The notes beneath the pieces were generated by a model. That model had not been told where the DNA came from. It did no database searches and was given only the letters and a program-made list of their open reading frames with translations. A stretch of DNA of 49,039 nucleotides, from contig CAIONS010000022.1 of the NCBI GenBank assembly GCA_903859715.1, positions 1 through 49,039 on the forward strand, written 5' to 3'. Positions within the stretch are counted from its first letter, which is position 1. Each line of letters begins with the position of its first letter. Shown here in pieces: positions 42,072 to 49,039 of this stretch. The stretch comes from an uncultured Opitutia bacterium (lineage in GTDB: Bacteria; Verrucomicrobiota; Verrucomicrobiia; Opitutales; Opitutaceae). The translations under genes and the position numbers were made by a program.

Positions 42072-43196
42072 ATGGCCTCCAGCCTAACGCCCAACGCCAC
42101 GACTGCGCGCCCGAAACGCGTCGTCGTCAAACTCGGCACCGGCGTCCTTACGTCCGGCATCGGCGAGCTCAACACCGCGCGCATCGCCGCGGTCTGCGCC
42201 GACATCGCCGCGCTCCGCGCCCGCGGCACCGAGGTCATTGTGGTTTCTTCCGGCGCCGTCGGCCTCGGCATGGGCCGGCTCGGCCTCACCAAGAAGCCGA
42301 AGGAGATTTCCAAAAAACAGGCCTGCGCCGCCATCGGCCAGTCGCTGCTCATGCAGACGTGGCAGGCGGGCTTTGCACCCCACGGCCTCGCCGTCGCCCA
42401 GGTACTTCTCACCCATGAAGACCTTCGCCTGCGTTCCCGCTACCTCGGCGTGCAGGAAACCCTTCGCCAGCTCATCAGCTACGGCACGATTCCCGTCATC
42501 AACGAAAACGACACCGTCAGCGCGGCCGAGATCAAGTTCGGCGACAACGACACGCTCTCCGCGATGGTCGCGAGCCTCACCGGCGCCGAGCACCTCATCA
42601 TTCTCTCCACGGCACCGGGCCTCGTCGACCTGAAGGGCACGAAGCAGATTGTGCCCGTCGTCGAGCGCATCACGCCCGAGATCGAGGCGATGGCCGGTGG
42701 CACGACCAGCGAGACCGCCACCGGAGGCATGATCAGCAAGATCGCCGCCGCCAAGCTCGCCACCAAATCCGGCTGCGGCGTCTTCATCGCCAGCGGCGCC
42801 GAGCCCGAGATTCTCGCCAAGCTGCTCTGCGGACGCGGGCCCGGCACCTTCTTCGTGCCGAGCGGCCTCCCGCTCGAGGCGAAGAAACACTGGCTCGCCT
42901 ACTTCCAACGCCCCGCCGGCACGCTCCTGGTCAACGCCAATGCCGTCCCCGTCCTCCGTGAGCAGGGCCGCAGCCTCCTCGCCGTCGGCGTGACTGGCAC
43001 GCGCGGCGAGTTCGCCGCCGGCGACATCGTGAACCTCGCCGGCCCGGACGGCATTGTCTTTGCCCGCGGCAAGGTCGCCTTTGGCAGCGACGAGATTCCT
43101 GCGCTCGCCGGCCGGCAGGGCGCCGCCGTCGCCACGCTCTACCCCGCGCGCAAGCGCCTCGAGGTCATCCACCGCAACGACCTCGTGCTGCTCTGA
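42072..43196 (+). CDS. proB: Glutamate 5-kinase ProB
   Basis: A 374-residue enzyme that starts proline synthesis by phosphorylating glutamate. The amino acid kinase domain holds VVVKLGTGVLT, VVSSGAVGLGMGRLGL, LRSRYLGVQETLRQLI, PVINENDTVSAAEIKFGDNDTLSAMVA and ATGGMISKIAAAKLA. A PUA domain forms the last 90 residues (RSLLAVGVTGTRGEFAAGDIVNL). Length is normal. The stop TGATG overlaps the start of the next gene; proA is not in the window. Confidence 0.96.
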   Translation: MASSLTPNATTARPKRVVVKLGTGVLTSGIGELNTARIAAVCADIAALRARGTEVIVVSSGAVGLGMGRLGLTKKPKEISKKQACAAIGQSLLMQTWQAGFAPHGLAVAQVLLTHEDLRLRSRYLGVQETLRQLISYGTIPVINENDTVSAAEIKFGDNDTLSAMVASLTGAEHLIILSTAPGLVDLKGTKQIVPVVERITPEIEAMAGGTTSETATGGMISKIAAAKLATKSGCGVFIASGAEPEILAKLLCGRGPGTFFVPSGLPLEAKKHWLAYFQRPAGTLLVNANAVPVLREQGRSLLAVGVTGTRGEFAAGDIVNLAGPDGIVFARGKVAFGSDEIPALAGRQGAAVATLYPARKRLEVIHRNDLVLL

Positions 43197-43633
43197 TGTA
43201 TCCCACGTTCCGCGCCGCCACCGCTGGCGATCGCGCGTGGTTGTGGGCCACCAAGCGCCGCTGTCTCCGTCCCTACGTCGAACAGACGTGGGGCACATGG
43301 GACGACGCTGTGCAACGGGCCGGCTTCGATAGCAAGTTCGACCCGACCGAAATCCAGATCATTGCCGTCGGCGGCCGCGATGCCGGTTACCTTTCCGCCA
43401 GGCGCGGAGAGCAGGAAATCGAACTCTTCAATGTGATGATCAACCCGGAGTTTCAGAATCAGGGCCTCGGTACCATCGTCCTGCGTGGTCTGCAGACCGA
43501 AGCGCGTTCCGTGGGCATTCCCGTCCGACTCCGGGTCCTGAAGGTCAACCCGGCGCGCCGCCTCTACGAACGGCTCGGCTTCACCGTTACCGACGAGACC
43601 CCGACCCATTTCCAGATGCGCTGGCAGCCCTGA
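43196..43633 (+). CDS. GNAT-family N-acetyltransferase
   Basis: A 145-residue acetyltransferase fold: the acetyl-CoA P-loop region is NVMINPEFQNQGLGTIVLRGL (motif Q-x-x-G-x-G/A as QNQGLG), then RRLYERLGFTVTDETPTHFQMRW, which closes the fold. The start overlaps the proB stop as TGATG, so the two are translationally coupled. The acceptor (amino acid, peptide, antibiotic) is unknown. Confidence 0.85.
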   Translation: MYPTFRAATAGDRAWLWATKRRCLRPYVEQTWGTWDDAVQRAGFDSKFDPTEIQIIAVGGRDAGYLSARRGEQEIELFNVMINPEFQNQGLGTIVLRGLQTEARSVGIPVRLRVLKVNPARRLYERLGFTVTDETPTHFQMRWQP

Positions 43634-43682
43634 TTTTCCCTTGGCGCCTTCGTCGCGACCTGCCACTTCGTCTGGATAGCCC

Positions 43683-44147
43683 ATGTTCGCCAATCGCTCG
43701 ATGCCAGAATCGGTCGTGATTCCCGAACTCGCCTACCGCGATGTGGCTGAAGCCGTGGCGTGGCTGTGCAGTGCGTTTGGCTTTAAGGAACGCCTACGCA
43801 TCGGTGACCACCGGGCCCAGCTCTCGCTCGGCACCGGCTCCGTCATCGTCACCCGGCAGGAACCGACCGGGGTCCGCGTGGAGACCCCCGCACTCGAGCG
43901 CCGGTCCCCTCGGCAGCCCGCGCCCTCGCACTCCATCATGGTGCGGATCGAGGACGTGAATGGGCACCACCGGCACGCGCTGCAACACGGCGCACGCATC
44001 GTGCGGCCGCCGGCCGATCATCCGTTTGGCGAGCGGCAATACACCGCGGAGGATCCCGGCGGACATGTGTGGACGTTTTCCCAGACCCTGGCCGATGTCG
44101 ATCCGGCCACCTGGGGCGGCACCCAGGCCGACAGGCCTGCGCCGTAG
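43683..44147 (+). CDS. VOC-superfamily (glyoxalase/bleomycin resistance-like) protein
   Basis: A 154-residue two-module beta-alpha-beta protein: PELAYRDVAEAVAWLCSAFGF opens module 1 and the C-terminal module has GERQYTAEDPGGHVWTFSQTL, where the Glu and His resemble metal ligands of the VOC fold. It may be a small isomerase, dioxygenase or sequestering protein; sequence alone cannot choose. It follows the GNAT gene by 49 bases. Confidence 0.8.
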   Translation: MFANRSMPESVVIPELAYRDVAEAVAWLCSAFGFKERLRIGDHRAQLSLGTGSVIVTRQEPTGVRVETPALERRSPRQPAPSHSIMVRIEDVNGHHRHALQHGARIVRPPADHPFGERQYTAEDPGGHVWTFSQTLADVDPATWGGTQADRPAP

Positions 44148-44185
44148 CAACCCCGGGCGTCTGCGCCACCGCGGCCCTCTACCGT

Positions 44186-44210
44186 CAATGTCACCTATTG
44201 GGTGACATTG
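44186..44210. promoter_or_regulatory. Perfect 10-bp hairpin before the helicase gene
   Basis: CAATGTCACC (44186-44195) pairs exactly with GGTGACATTG (44201-44210) across a five-base loop. It lies in the 166-base gap between the VOC gene and the helicase gene, about 100 bases before the helicase ATG. No T-run follows, so it may be an operator or an RNA hairpin rather than a classic terminator. Confidence 0.5.
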
Positions 44211-44313
44211 GATTTCCCTTGGATGCGGGTCGGAAGGAACCCGTCCTCCCTGCGGCCGTCACTTTCTCTTTGCGCCCCTTGCGCCTTTTTGCGGCCCTCT
44301 CTAGCTACATTTC

Positions 44314-46323
44314 ATGGAGCTCTCCCTCGACGCCCCGCGCCCGCCTGACGGCATCCCGCCGATTGATTTCCGCGCGCAGCTCAACGACGAGCAGTTCGCC
44401 GCCGTCACCGCCCCGCCCGGGCCGCTCCTCGTCCTCGCCGGCGCCGGCTCCGGCAAGACCCGCACCCTCACCTACCGCGTCGCCTACCTGCTCTCCCAAG
44501 GCGTGAAGCCCGGCGAGATCCTCCTGCTCACCTTCACCAACAAGGCCGCGAAGGAAATGCTCCACCGCGTCCAGGATCTCACCGGCATCGAGCCCCAGCG
44601 GTTCTGGGGCGGCACCTTCCACTCGCTTGGCCACCGCGCGCTGCGGATTTACGGCGAGGCCGTCGGGCTCCCGCGCAACTTCACCATTCTCGATGCCGAC
44701 GAATCCGAGTCGCTGCTCAAGCAGGCCGTCGAAGCCGAGGACAAGCTCTTCTTCAAGGACAAGACCAACCCCCGCCCCGGCCCGCTCTTCAACGTCCTCT
44801 CACTCGCCCGCAACACCCAGCTCCCGCTCGCCGAGACCGTCACGACCAACTTCCCCCAGTACGCCGAGATCTCCCACCGCTTCCCCGCGTTTGCCGCCGC
44901 CTACACGGCAAAAAAACGCGCGCAGAACGTCGTCGACTACGACGATCTGCTCGAACTCTGGCTCGAGCTGCTCACGAAAGCCCCCGAGGTCGCGCAGTAT
45001 TTCGCGCATCGGTTCCGCCATGTGCTCGTCGACGAGTACCAGGACACCAACACGATCCAGGCGCAGATCGTCGACCGGCTCGCCGCGCACCACTGCGTCA
45101 TGGCGGTCGGCGATGACGCCCAGTGCATCTACTCGTGGCGCGGCGCGGACTTTGAGAACATCATGACGTTTCCCGACCGTCACCCGGGCACCGTCATCCA
45201 CCGCATCGAGACCAACTACCGCTCGACGCCCGAAATCCTCAACCTCGCCAACGGTGTCCTGCTCGCCCAGCCCAAGGGCCGCCACTTCGACAAGGAACTC
45301 CGCGCCGCCCGCGGCCACGCGCAGAAGCCCTTTCTCGTCCAGACCATGGATGATCGCGAGCAGGCCGAGTTCATCCTCAAGCGCATCCGGTCGCTCGTGG
45401 AGGACGACGGTGTCTCGATGAACGAGATCGCGATCCTCTATCGTTCGCACTTCCTCGCGCTCGAGGTGCAGCTCGCCCTCTCCCGCGCCGGCGTGCCGTA
45501 CCACATCACCAGCGGCGTGAAGTTTTTCGAACGCCAGCACATCCGCGACGCCGTCGCACTCCTGCGCTTTGTCTATAATCCCAGCGACGCCCAAGCCTGG
45601 CAGCGCGTCGCCGTGCTGCTCCCGAAGATCGGGGAAAAGGGCGCGCAGAAAATCTACACCGCCGCCCACGAGCATGCGCGCCTGCTGCAGAAAAACTTCC
45701 TCGACGTCCTCCCCAGCGATGATGTGAAGAGCAAGGTCGCCAAGGATGCGCGCGACGACTGGCAGAATTTCTGCGACTCTCTCAAGCAGGTGTCCGAGGT
45801 AATGCGCACCGGCAAGCCCAGTGAAGCCGTCGAGACCGCGATCGACGGCTGGTACGGCGACTACCTGAAGGGGGCGTTCGCCGACTATGTGGACCGCCTG
45901 GACGAGTTGAAGGCGCTGATCGGCTTCGCGAGCCGCTTCGACGAGATGCAGGATTTCCTCGCGCAGATCATGCTGCTCAACTCGGAGACGAGCGACCGCT
46001 CGGTCGATCCCGACGCCGATGCCGTGAAGCTCACGACCGTGCACCAGGCGAAGGGACTTGAGTACGATGTAGTTTTCCTGATCGGGCTCGCCGACGGCCA
46101 GTTTCCCGGTCGGCGCTCGATCGAGGCGGGAGACGTCGAGGAGGAACGCCGGTTGTTCTATGTCGCCGTCACCCGCGCACGGAACGAACTGTACCTCAGC
46201 TACCCGAAAATCGCGTCGCGCGCCGGCCCGGGCGGCATGATGCTCACGCCGAGCCGTTTCATCCTCGAATTGCCGGACAACCTCTACGAGCCGCTGAAAA
46301 TCAAGCGGACCTACGCCTGGTGA
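44314..46323 (+). CDS. UvrD/PcrA-like superfamily 1 DNA helicase
   Basis: A 669-residue 3'-5' helicase. Motifs in order: Q-motif LNDEQFAAV; Walker A AGAGSGKT (42-49); Ia LTFTNKAAKEM; Walker B VLVDEYQDTN; III GDDAQCIYSWRGA; IV NYRSTPEIL; V TVHQAKGLEYDVVFLIGL; VI ERRLFYVAVTRAR. It unwinds DNA during repair or replication restart. It is somewhat shorter than UvrD/PcrA (about 720), mainly at the C-terminus. The stop overlaps the start of the esterase gene. Whether it is UvrD, PcrA or Rep cannot be settled by eye. Confidence 0.93.
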   Translation: MELSLDAPRPPDGIPPIDFRAQLNDEQFAAVTAPPGPLLVLAGAGSGKTRTLTYRVAYLLSQGVKPGEILLLTFTNKAAKEMLHRVQDLTGIEPQRFWGGTFHSLGHRALRIYGEAVGLPRNFTILDADESESLLKQAVEAEDKLFFKDKTNPRPGPLFNVLSLARNTQLPLAETVTTNFPQYAEISHRFPAFAAAYTAKKRAQNVVDYDDLLELWLELLTKAPEVAQYFAHRFRHVLVDEYQDTNTIQAQIVDRLAAHHCVMAVGDDAQCIYSWRGADFENIMTFPDRHPGTVIHRIETNYRSTPEILNLANGVLLAQPKGRHFDKELRAARGHAQKPFLVQTMDDREQAEFILKRIRSLVEDDGVSMNEIAILYRSHFLALEVQLALSRAGVPYHITSGVKFFERQHIRDAVALLRFVYNPSDAQAWQRVAVLLPKIGEKGAQKIYTAAHEHARLLQKNFLDVLPSDDVKSKVAKDARDDWQNFCDSLKQVSEVMRTGKPSEAVETAIDGWYGDYLKGAFADYVDRLDELKALIGFASRFDEMQDFLAQIMLLNSETSDRSVDPDADAVKLTTVHQAKGLEYDVVFLIGLADGQFPGRRSIEAGDVEEERRLFYVAVTRARNELYLSYPKIASRAGPGGMMLTPSRFILELPDNLYEPLKIKRTYAW

Positions 46324-47303
46324 AAACGATAGCGCGCCTGTTCTCCGCCACTTTGCTCGTCTCCGCCGCGGCAACCTTTGCGGTGCGCACCGCCGCCCAG
46401 GATGTCGCCGCCGGCACCTTGGTGGACCTGCCCAAGCCGCCAGGAGTCGTTGTCCGCACCGACCTCGCCTATGATGTCGATCCCCTGCAGACACTGGATC
46501 TTTACCTGCCGGCCGGCCGGCCGGCACATCCCCGCCCGGTCATTGTATATGTGCATGGCGGCGGCTGGCGGAAGGGCGACAAAGCCGATGGCCGGCGGCT
46601 GGCCTTCCACTTCGTGGTCCAGGGCTATGCCGTCGCCTGCATCGATTACCGGCTGAGCAGTGCGGCGGAGCATCCGGCGCAGCTGGAAGACTGCAAATCC
46701 GCCGTGCGCTGGCTCCGCGCCAATGCCGACCGCTATGGTCTCGATCCCTTTCATTTCGGTGCCATCGGCGTTTCGGCCGGCGGTCATCTGGCCGCCCTGA
46801 TGGGCGTGCTGAACATCAACCGCCTCTATGAAAGCGGCGCCACCCTCGACCAACCCAGCCGCGTACAGGCGGTATGCGATTTTTTCGGCCCGACGGACCT
46901 GCTGCGGTTGTTTGAGACCTCCAAAAAGCAGGGAACGCCGCAGGCCGATGAAATCGTGCAGCTGCTCGGGGGCGATCCGCACGTCGTGCAAGCGCAGACC
47001 CTCTCGGCCAATCCCATCGGGTTCATTGCCATCGAGGCGCCGCCGTTTCTCATCATCCATGGCGACCAGGACACGGCCGTTCCCCTCGAACAGAGCCAAT
47101 TGCTCTATGCCGCCCTGGTCAAAGCCCACGTCAGCGCGCACCTGCACATCATTCATGGCGCCGGCCACACCGGGCCGGCCTTCATCGCCCCCGACATCAA
47201 TGCGATGGTCGACGAGTTCTTCAATCAGACGCTGAAGCAGGGCGACCGACCGCCCAACCTGAACCCCGCCGCCCTCACGGAAAGCACCGCGGTAAAAAAC
47301 TAA
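46320..47303 (+). CDS. Exported alpha/beta-hydrolase esterase
   Basis: A 327-residue hydrolase with a signal peptide (residues 1-27, [15 protein letters not shown]). The oxyanion-hole motif is [11 protein letters not shown] and the nucleophile elbow is GVSAGGHLA. Further catalytic residues fit Asp in [10 protein letters not shown] and His in [10 protein letters not shown]. It resembles BD-FAE/carboxylesterase-type enzymes that cut acyl or feruloyl esters on plant glycans. The GTG start overlaps the helicase stop (GTGA). Substrate is unknown. Confidence 0.85.
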   Translation: MKTIARLFSATLLVSAAATFAVRTAAQDVAAGTLVDLPKPPGVVVRTDLAYDVDPLQTLDLYLPAGRPAHPRPVIVYVHGGGWRKGDKADGRRLAFHFVVQGYAVACIDYRLSSAAEHPAQLEDCKSAVRWLRANADRYGLDPFHFGAIGVSAGGHLAALMGVLNINRLYESGATLDQPSRVQAVCDFFGPTDLLRLFETSKKQGTPQADEIVQLLGGDPHVVQAQTLSANPIGFIAIEAPPFLIIHGDQDTAVPLEQSQLLYAALVKAHVSAHLHIIHGAGHTGPAFIAPDINAMVDEFFNQTLKQGDRPPNLNPAALTESTAVKN

Positions 47304-47436
47304 CGGAGCCAGGATCACGCGGTGCCGGGTGAGATTGACGCGCGCCAAACCATCCAATCCGTTACGATTTTCCCCTCCCCCTATCTCCGGAGTTGCGCCA
47401 GCTGGAATGTTGGACTCAGTTGCACCTCTTATTTTT

Positions 47437-48381
47437 ATGTCCGACCCAGTTGAAAACGTCGTCATCATCGGCACCGGCTGCGCAGGCCTCACCGCCGCCA
47501 TCTACACGGCGCGCTCCAGCCTGAATCCGCTCGTGCTCGAGGGCTCGCTGCCCGGCGGACAGCTCACGACGACCAGCGAGGTCGAAAATTTTCCCGGGTT
47601 TCCCCACGGCGTCGACGGCTTCCAGCTCACGCAGAACATGCGCGAGCAGGCCACCCGCTTTGGCACGCGCTTCGAGCAGGCCTTGGTCAGCTCCGTCGAT
47701 TTCACGTCAATGCCGCGCAAGCTTCACCTCGGCGACCGCACCATTCTCGCCCGGACCGTCATCATCGCCACCGGCGCCTCGCCCCGCATGACCGGCATCC
47801 CCGGCGAAAAGGAACTTTACGGCGGCAAGGGCGTGACCACCTGCGCCACGTGCGACGGTGCGTTTTACCGGAAGATGGAGGTCGCGGTCCTCGGCGGCGG
47901 CGACAGCGCGGCCGAGGAAGCGCTGTTTCTCACGCGCTTCGCGAGCAAGGTTTACCTCGTCCACCGCCGCGACTCCCTGCGCGCCTCGAAGATCATGGCG
48001 GACCGGGCCATCGCGCACGAAAAAATCCAAATGGTGTGGGACAGCGTCCCGGTTGAGGTGCTGGGCGTGAAGGAAGGCGCCGTCAGCGGCCTGAAGGTCC
48101 GGCAAGTCAAGACCAACGCCGAGTCGATTCTCCCCGTGAAGGGCATTTTCGTCGCCATCGGCCACATTCCCAACACCGGCCCGTTTGCGCCTCCGCTCGA
48201 AATTGACGAGGGCGGATATTTTGTGCCCCAGCCGGGTTCGCAGGTGCAGACCAACATCCCCGGCATCTACGTCGCGGGCGATTGTTCGGACCACGTTTAC
48301 CGCCAGGCGATCACGGCCGCCGGCATGGGCTGCGCCGCCGCGATCGAGGCCGAGCGCTGGCTCGCCGAGCATCACGGTTGA
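47437..48381 (+). CDS. trxB: Thioredoxin reductase TrxB
   Basis: A 314-residue flavoprotein that reduces thioredoxin with NADPH. The FAD motif reads GTGCAG (12-17; usually GxGPAG), the active disulfide is CATC (C136, C139), and the NADPH motif is [13 protein letters not shown] with the HRRDSLRAS adenosine-phosphate site. The second FAD motif YVAGDCSD follows. Start ATG 47437 is chosen; the longer in-frame start is unlikely because the FAD motif would be too far in. Length is normal. Confidence 0.93.
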   Translation: MSDPVENVVIIGTGCAGLTAAIYTARSSLNPLVLEGSLPGGQLTTTSEVENFPGFPHGVDGFQLTQNMREQATRFGTRFEQALVSSVDFTSMPRKLHLGDRTILARTVIIATGASPRMTGIPGEKELYGGKGVTTCATCDGAFYRKMEVAVLGGGDSAAEEALFLTRFASKVYLVHRRDSLRASKIMADRAIAHEKIQMVWDSVPVEVLGVKEGAVSGLKVRQVKTNAESILPVKGIFVAIGHIPNTGPFAPPLEIDEGGYFVPQPGSQVQTNIPGIYVAGDCSDHVYRQAITAAGMGCAAAIEAERWLAEHHG

Positions 48382-48440
48382 GGGTCGGGCGCGGAGTTCG
48401 CGCAGCAGGCCAGAACCCTGTGTGCGTCATCGGTCCTCGC

Positions 48441-48455
48441 AAACAGGACCTGTTT
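48441..48455. repeat. 15-base palindrome after trxB
   Basis: AAACAGG (48441-48447) and CCTGTTT (48449-48455) are exact inverted arms around one base, 60 bases after the trxB stop. It could be part of an intrinsic terminator, though the following run CCCGGCTAAAAACGGG is not T-rich. Confidence 0.4.
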
Positions 48456-48509
48456 CCCGGCTAAAAACGGGCACCGCGGAGCAATGACACGAGCATAAAA
48501 CCCCATTGC

Positions 48510-48532
48510 CTAGGGTGCCTGCCCTAGGGTGT
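48510..48532. promoter_or_regulatory. CCTAGGGTG direct repeats before the PAS gene
   Basis: CCTAGGGTG occurs at 48510-48518 and 48524-48532, 14 bases apart, and TAGGG/CCCTA also form an inverted pair across 48512-48527. It lies 60-80 bases before the sensor start at 48593, where a response-regulator site could be. The rest of the 211-base gap shows only the palindrome at 48441. Confidence 0.4.
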
Positions 48533-48592
48533 ACACCTACTTTTCGCGCATGGTCATGCCCGGTAGACTCGTTGGGCCTGAACCGGTGACTC

Positions 48593-49039
48593 ATGACTGC
48601 CGCCCCCATCCCAACCCCCGAAGTCGAGCGCCTCGCCGCTGGCGTCGTTGAGGTCATCACTGAAGTCCGACGCAAAGAGGCCGTGCTGAAGACCGGGGCC
48701 TTGCAGAACGCGATTCTCAACAGCGCCAATTTCTCCAGCATCGCCACCGATGAGAAGGGCGTCATTCAGATTTTCAACGTCGGCGCCGAGCGCATGCTCG
48801 GCTATGCGGCCACTGATGTCCTCAACAAGATCACTCCCGCCGACATCTCGGATCCGCAGGAAGTGATGCGCGCGCCAAGGCGCTGAGCCTCGAACTGGCC
48901 ACCCCGATCACCCCTGGTTTCGAAGCCCTGGTCTTCAAGGCCTCGCGCGGCATCGAGGACATCTATGAGCTCACCTACATCCGCAAGGACGGCAGCCGCT
49001 TTCCGGCCATCGTCTCCGTCACGGCACTGCGCGATGAGC
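48593..49039 (+). pseudogene. PAS-domain sensor (kinase) gene with a frameshift, cut by window edge
   Basis: The first frame runs 97 residues to TGA at 48884-48886 and covers the start of a PAS domain (FSSIATDEKGVIQIFNVGAERMLGY, a region like bacterial hybrid kinases). The plausible continuation is in the next frame: from 48868 it reads ARAKALSLELATPITPGFEA and on through a PAS C-cap (DIYELTYIRKDGSRFPAIVSV) to the window end. Adding one C between 48867 and 48868 restores one continuous frame with the codon ATC. It is either a real one-base deletion or a sequencing error. Confidence 0.8.

Overview
The window is about 49 kb of GC-rich, densely packed bacterial DNA. The gene set fits a Gram-negative Verrucomicrobiota of the Opitutaceae type: an MdtABC-like RND pump, an ADOP-type permease, an MbfA ferritin/VIT protein, several PhyH oxygenases in a sugar cluster, and many intergenic palindromes. 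The lineage is inferred from gene content and was not tested.

Layout. (1) 1-2515 is a mobile-DNA scar: an IS3-type OrfA start at the edge, an NhaR-like LysR C-terminal stub, a large serine recombinase without its catalytic N-terminus, a cluster of TGTGCAAC motifs, and an intact tRNA-Gln(TTG). (2) 2655-3230 is a YdeI/DUF1801 protein. (3) 3391-10553 is a molybdenum block. On the minus strand lie moaC-mogA-moaA-moaD and a MoaE-MoeB-rhodanese fusion, then modABC led by a small exported molybdopterin-domain-like protein; a short ModE diverges from it. (4) 10650-11603 is MbfA. (5) 11852-29473 is a 17.6-kb run of minus-strand genes for sugar breakdown. Its members are a DeoR regulator, an altered class II aldolase, a PfkB kinase, E2, E1-alpha and E1-beta of a 2-oxoacid dehydrogenase, three PhyH oxygenases, two (alpha/alpha)6-type glycosidases, a lyxose/mannose isomerase, a bifunctional aldolase-dehydrogenase and a GH38 alpha-mannosidase. 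(6) 29783-40376 holds an ADOP permease (+) convergent with a TetR-adaptor-RND-RND operon (-). (7) 40563-48381 is a plus-strand housekeeping run: pyrH, frr, proB, GNAT, VOC, a UvrD-like helicase, an esterase and trxB. (8) 48593 to the edge is a PAS sensor gene with a one-base frameshift.

How the genes work together. The moa genes build molybdopterin and modABC imports molybdate. In the sugar cluster a chain can be drawn: glycosidases release a sugar, the isomerase makes a ketose, PfkB phosphorylates it, an aldolase splits it, the SDR half oxidises the aldehyde, and the E1/E2 enzyme makes an acyl-CoA. The substrate is not proven. No transporter and no E3 are present, and the PhyH role is unknown.

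The most unusual features are the MoaE-MoeB-rhodanese fusion, a glycosidase gene whose two ends are both coded by dispersed palindromic repeats, a class II aldolase that has lost its usual Asp-His pair, and an E2 that lacks its peripheral subunit-binding domain.
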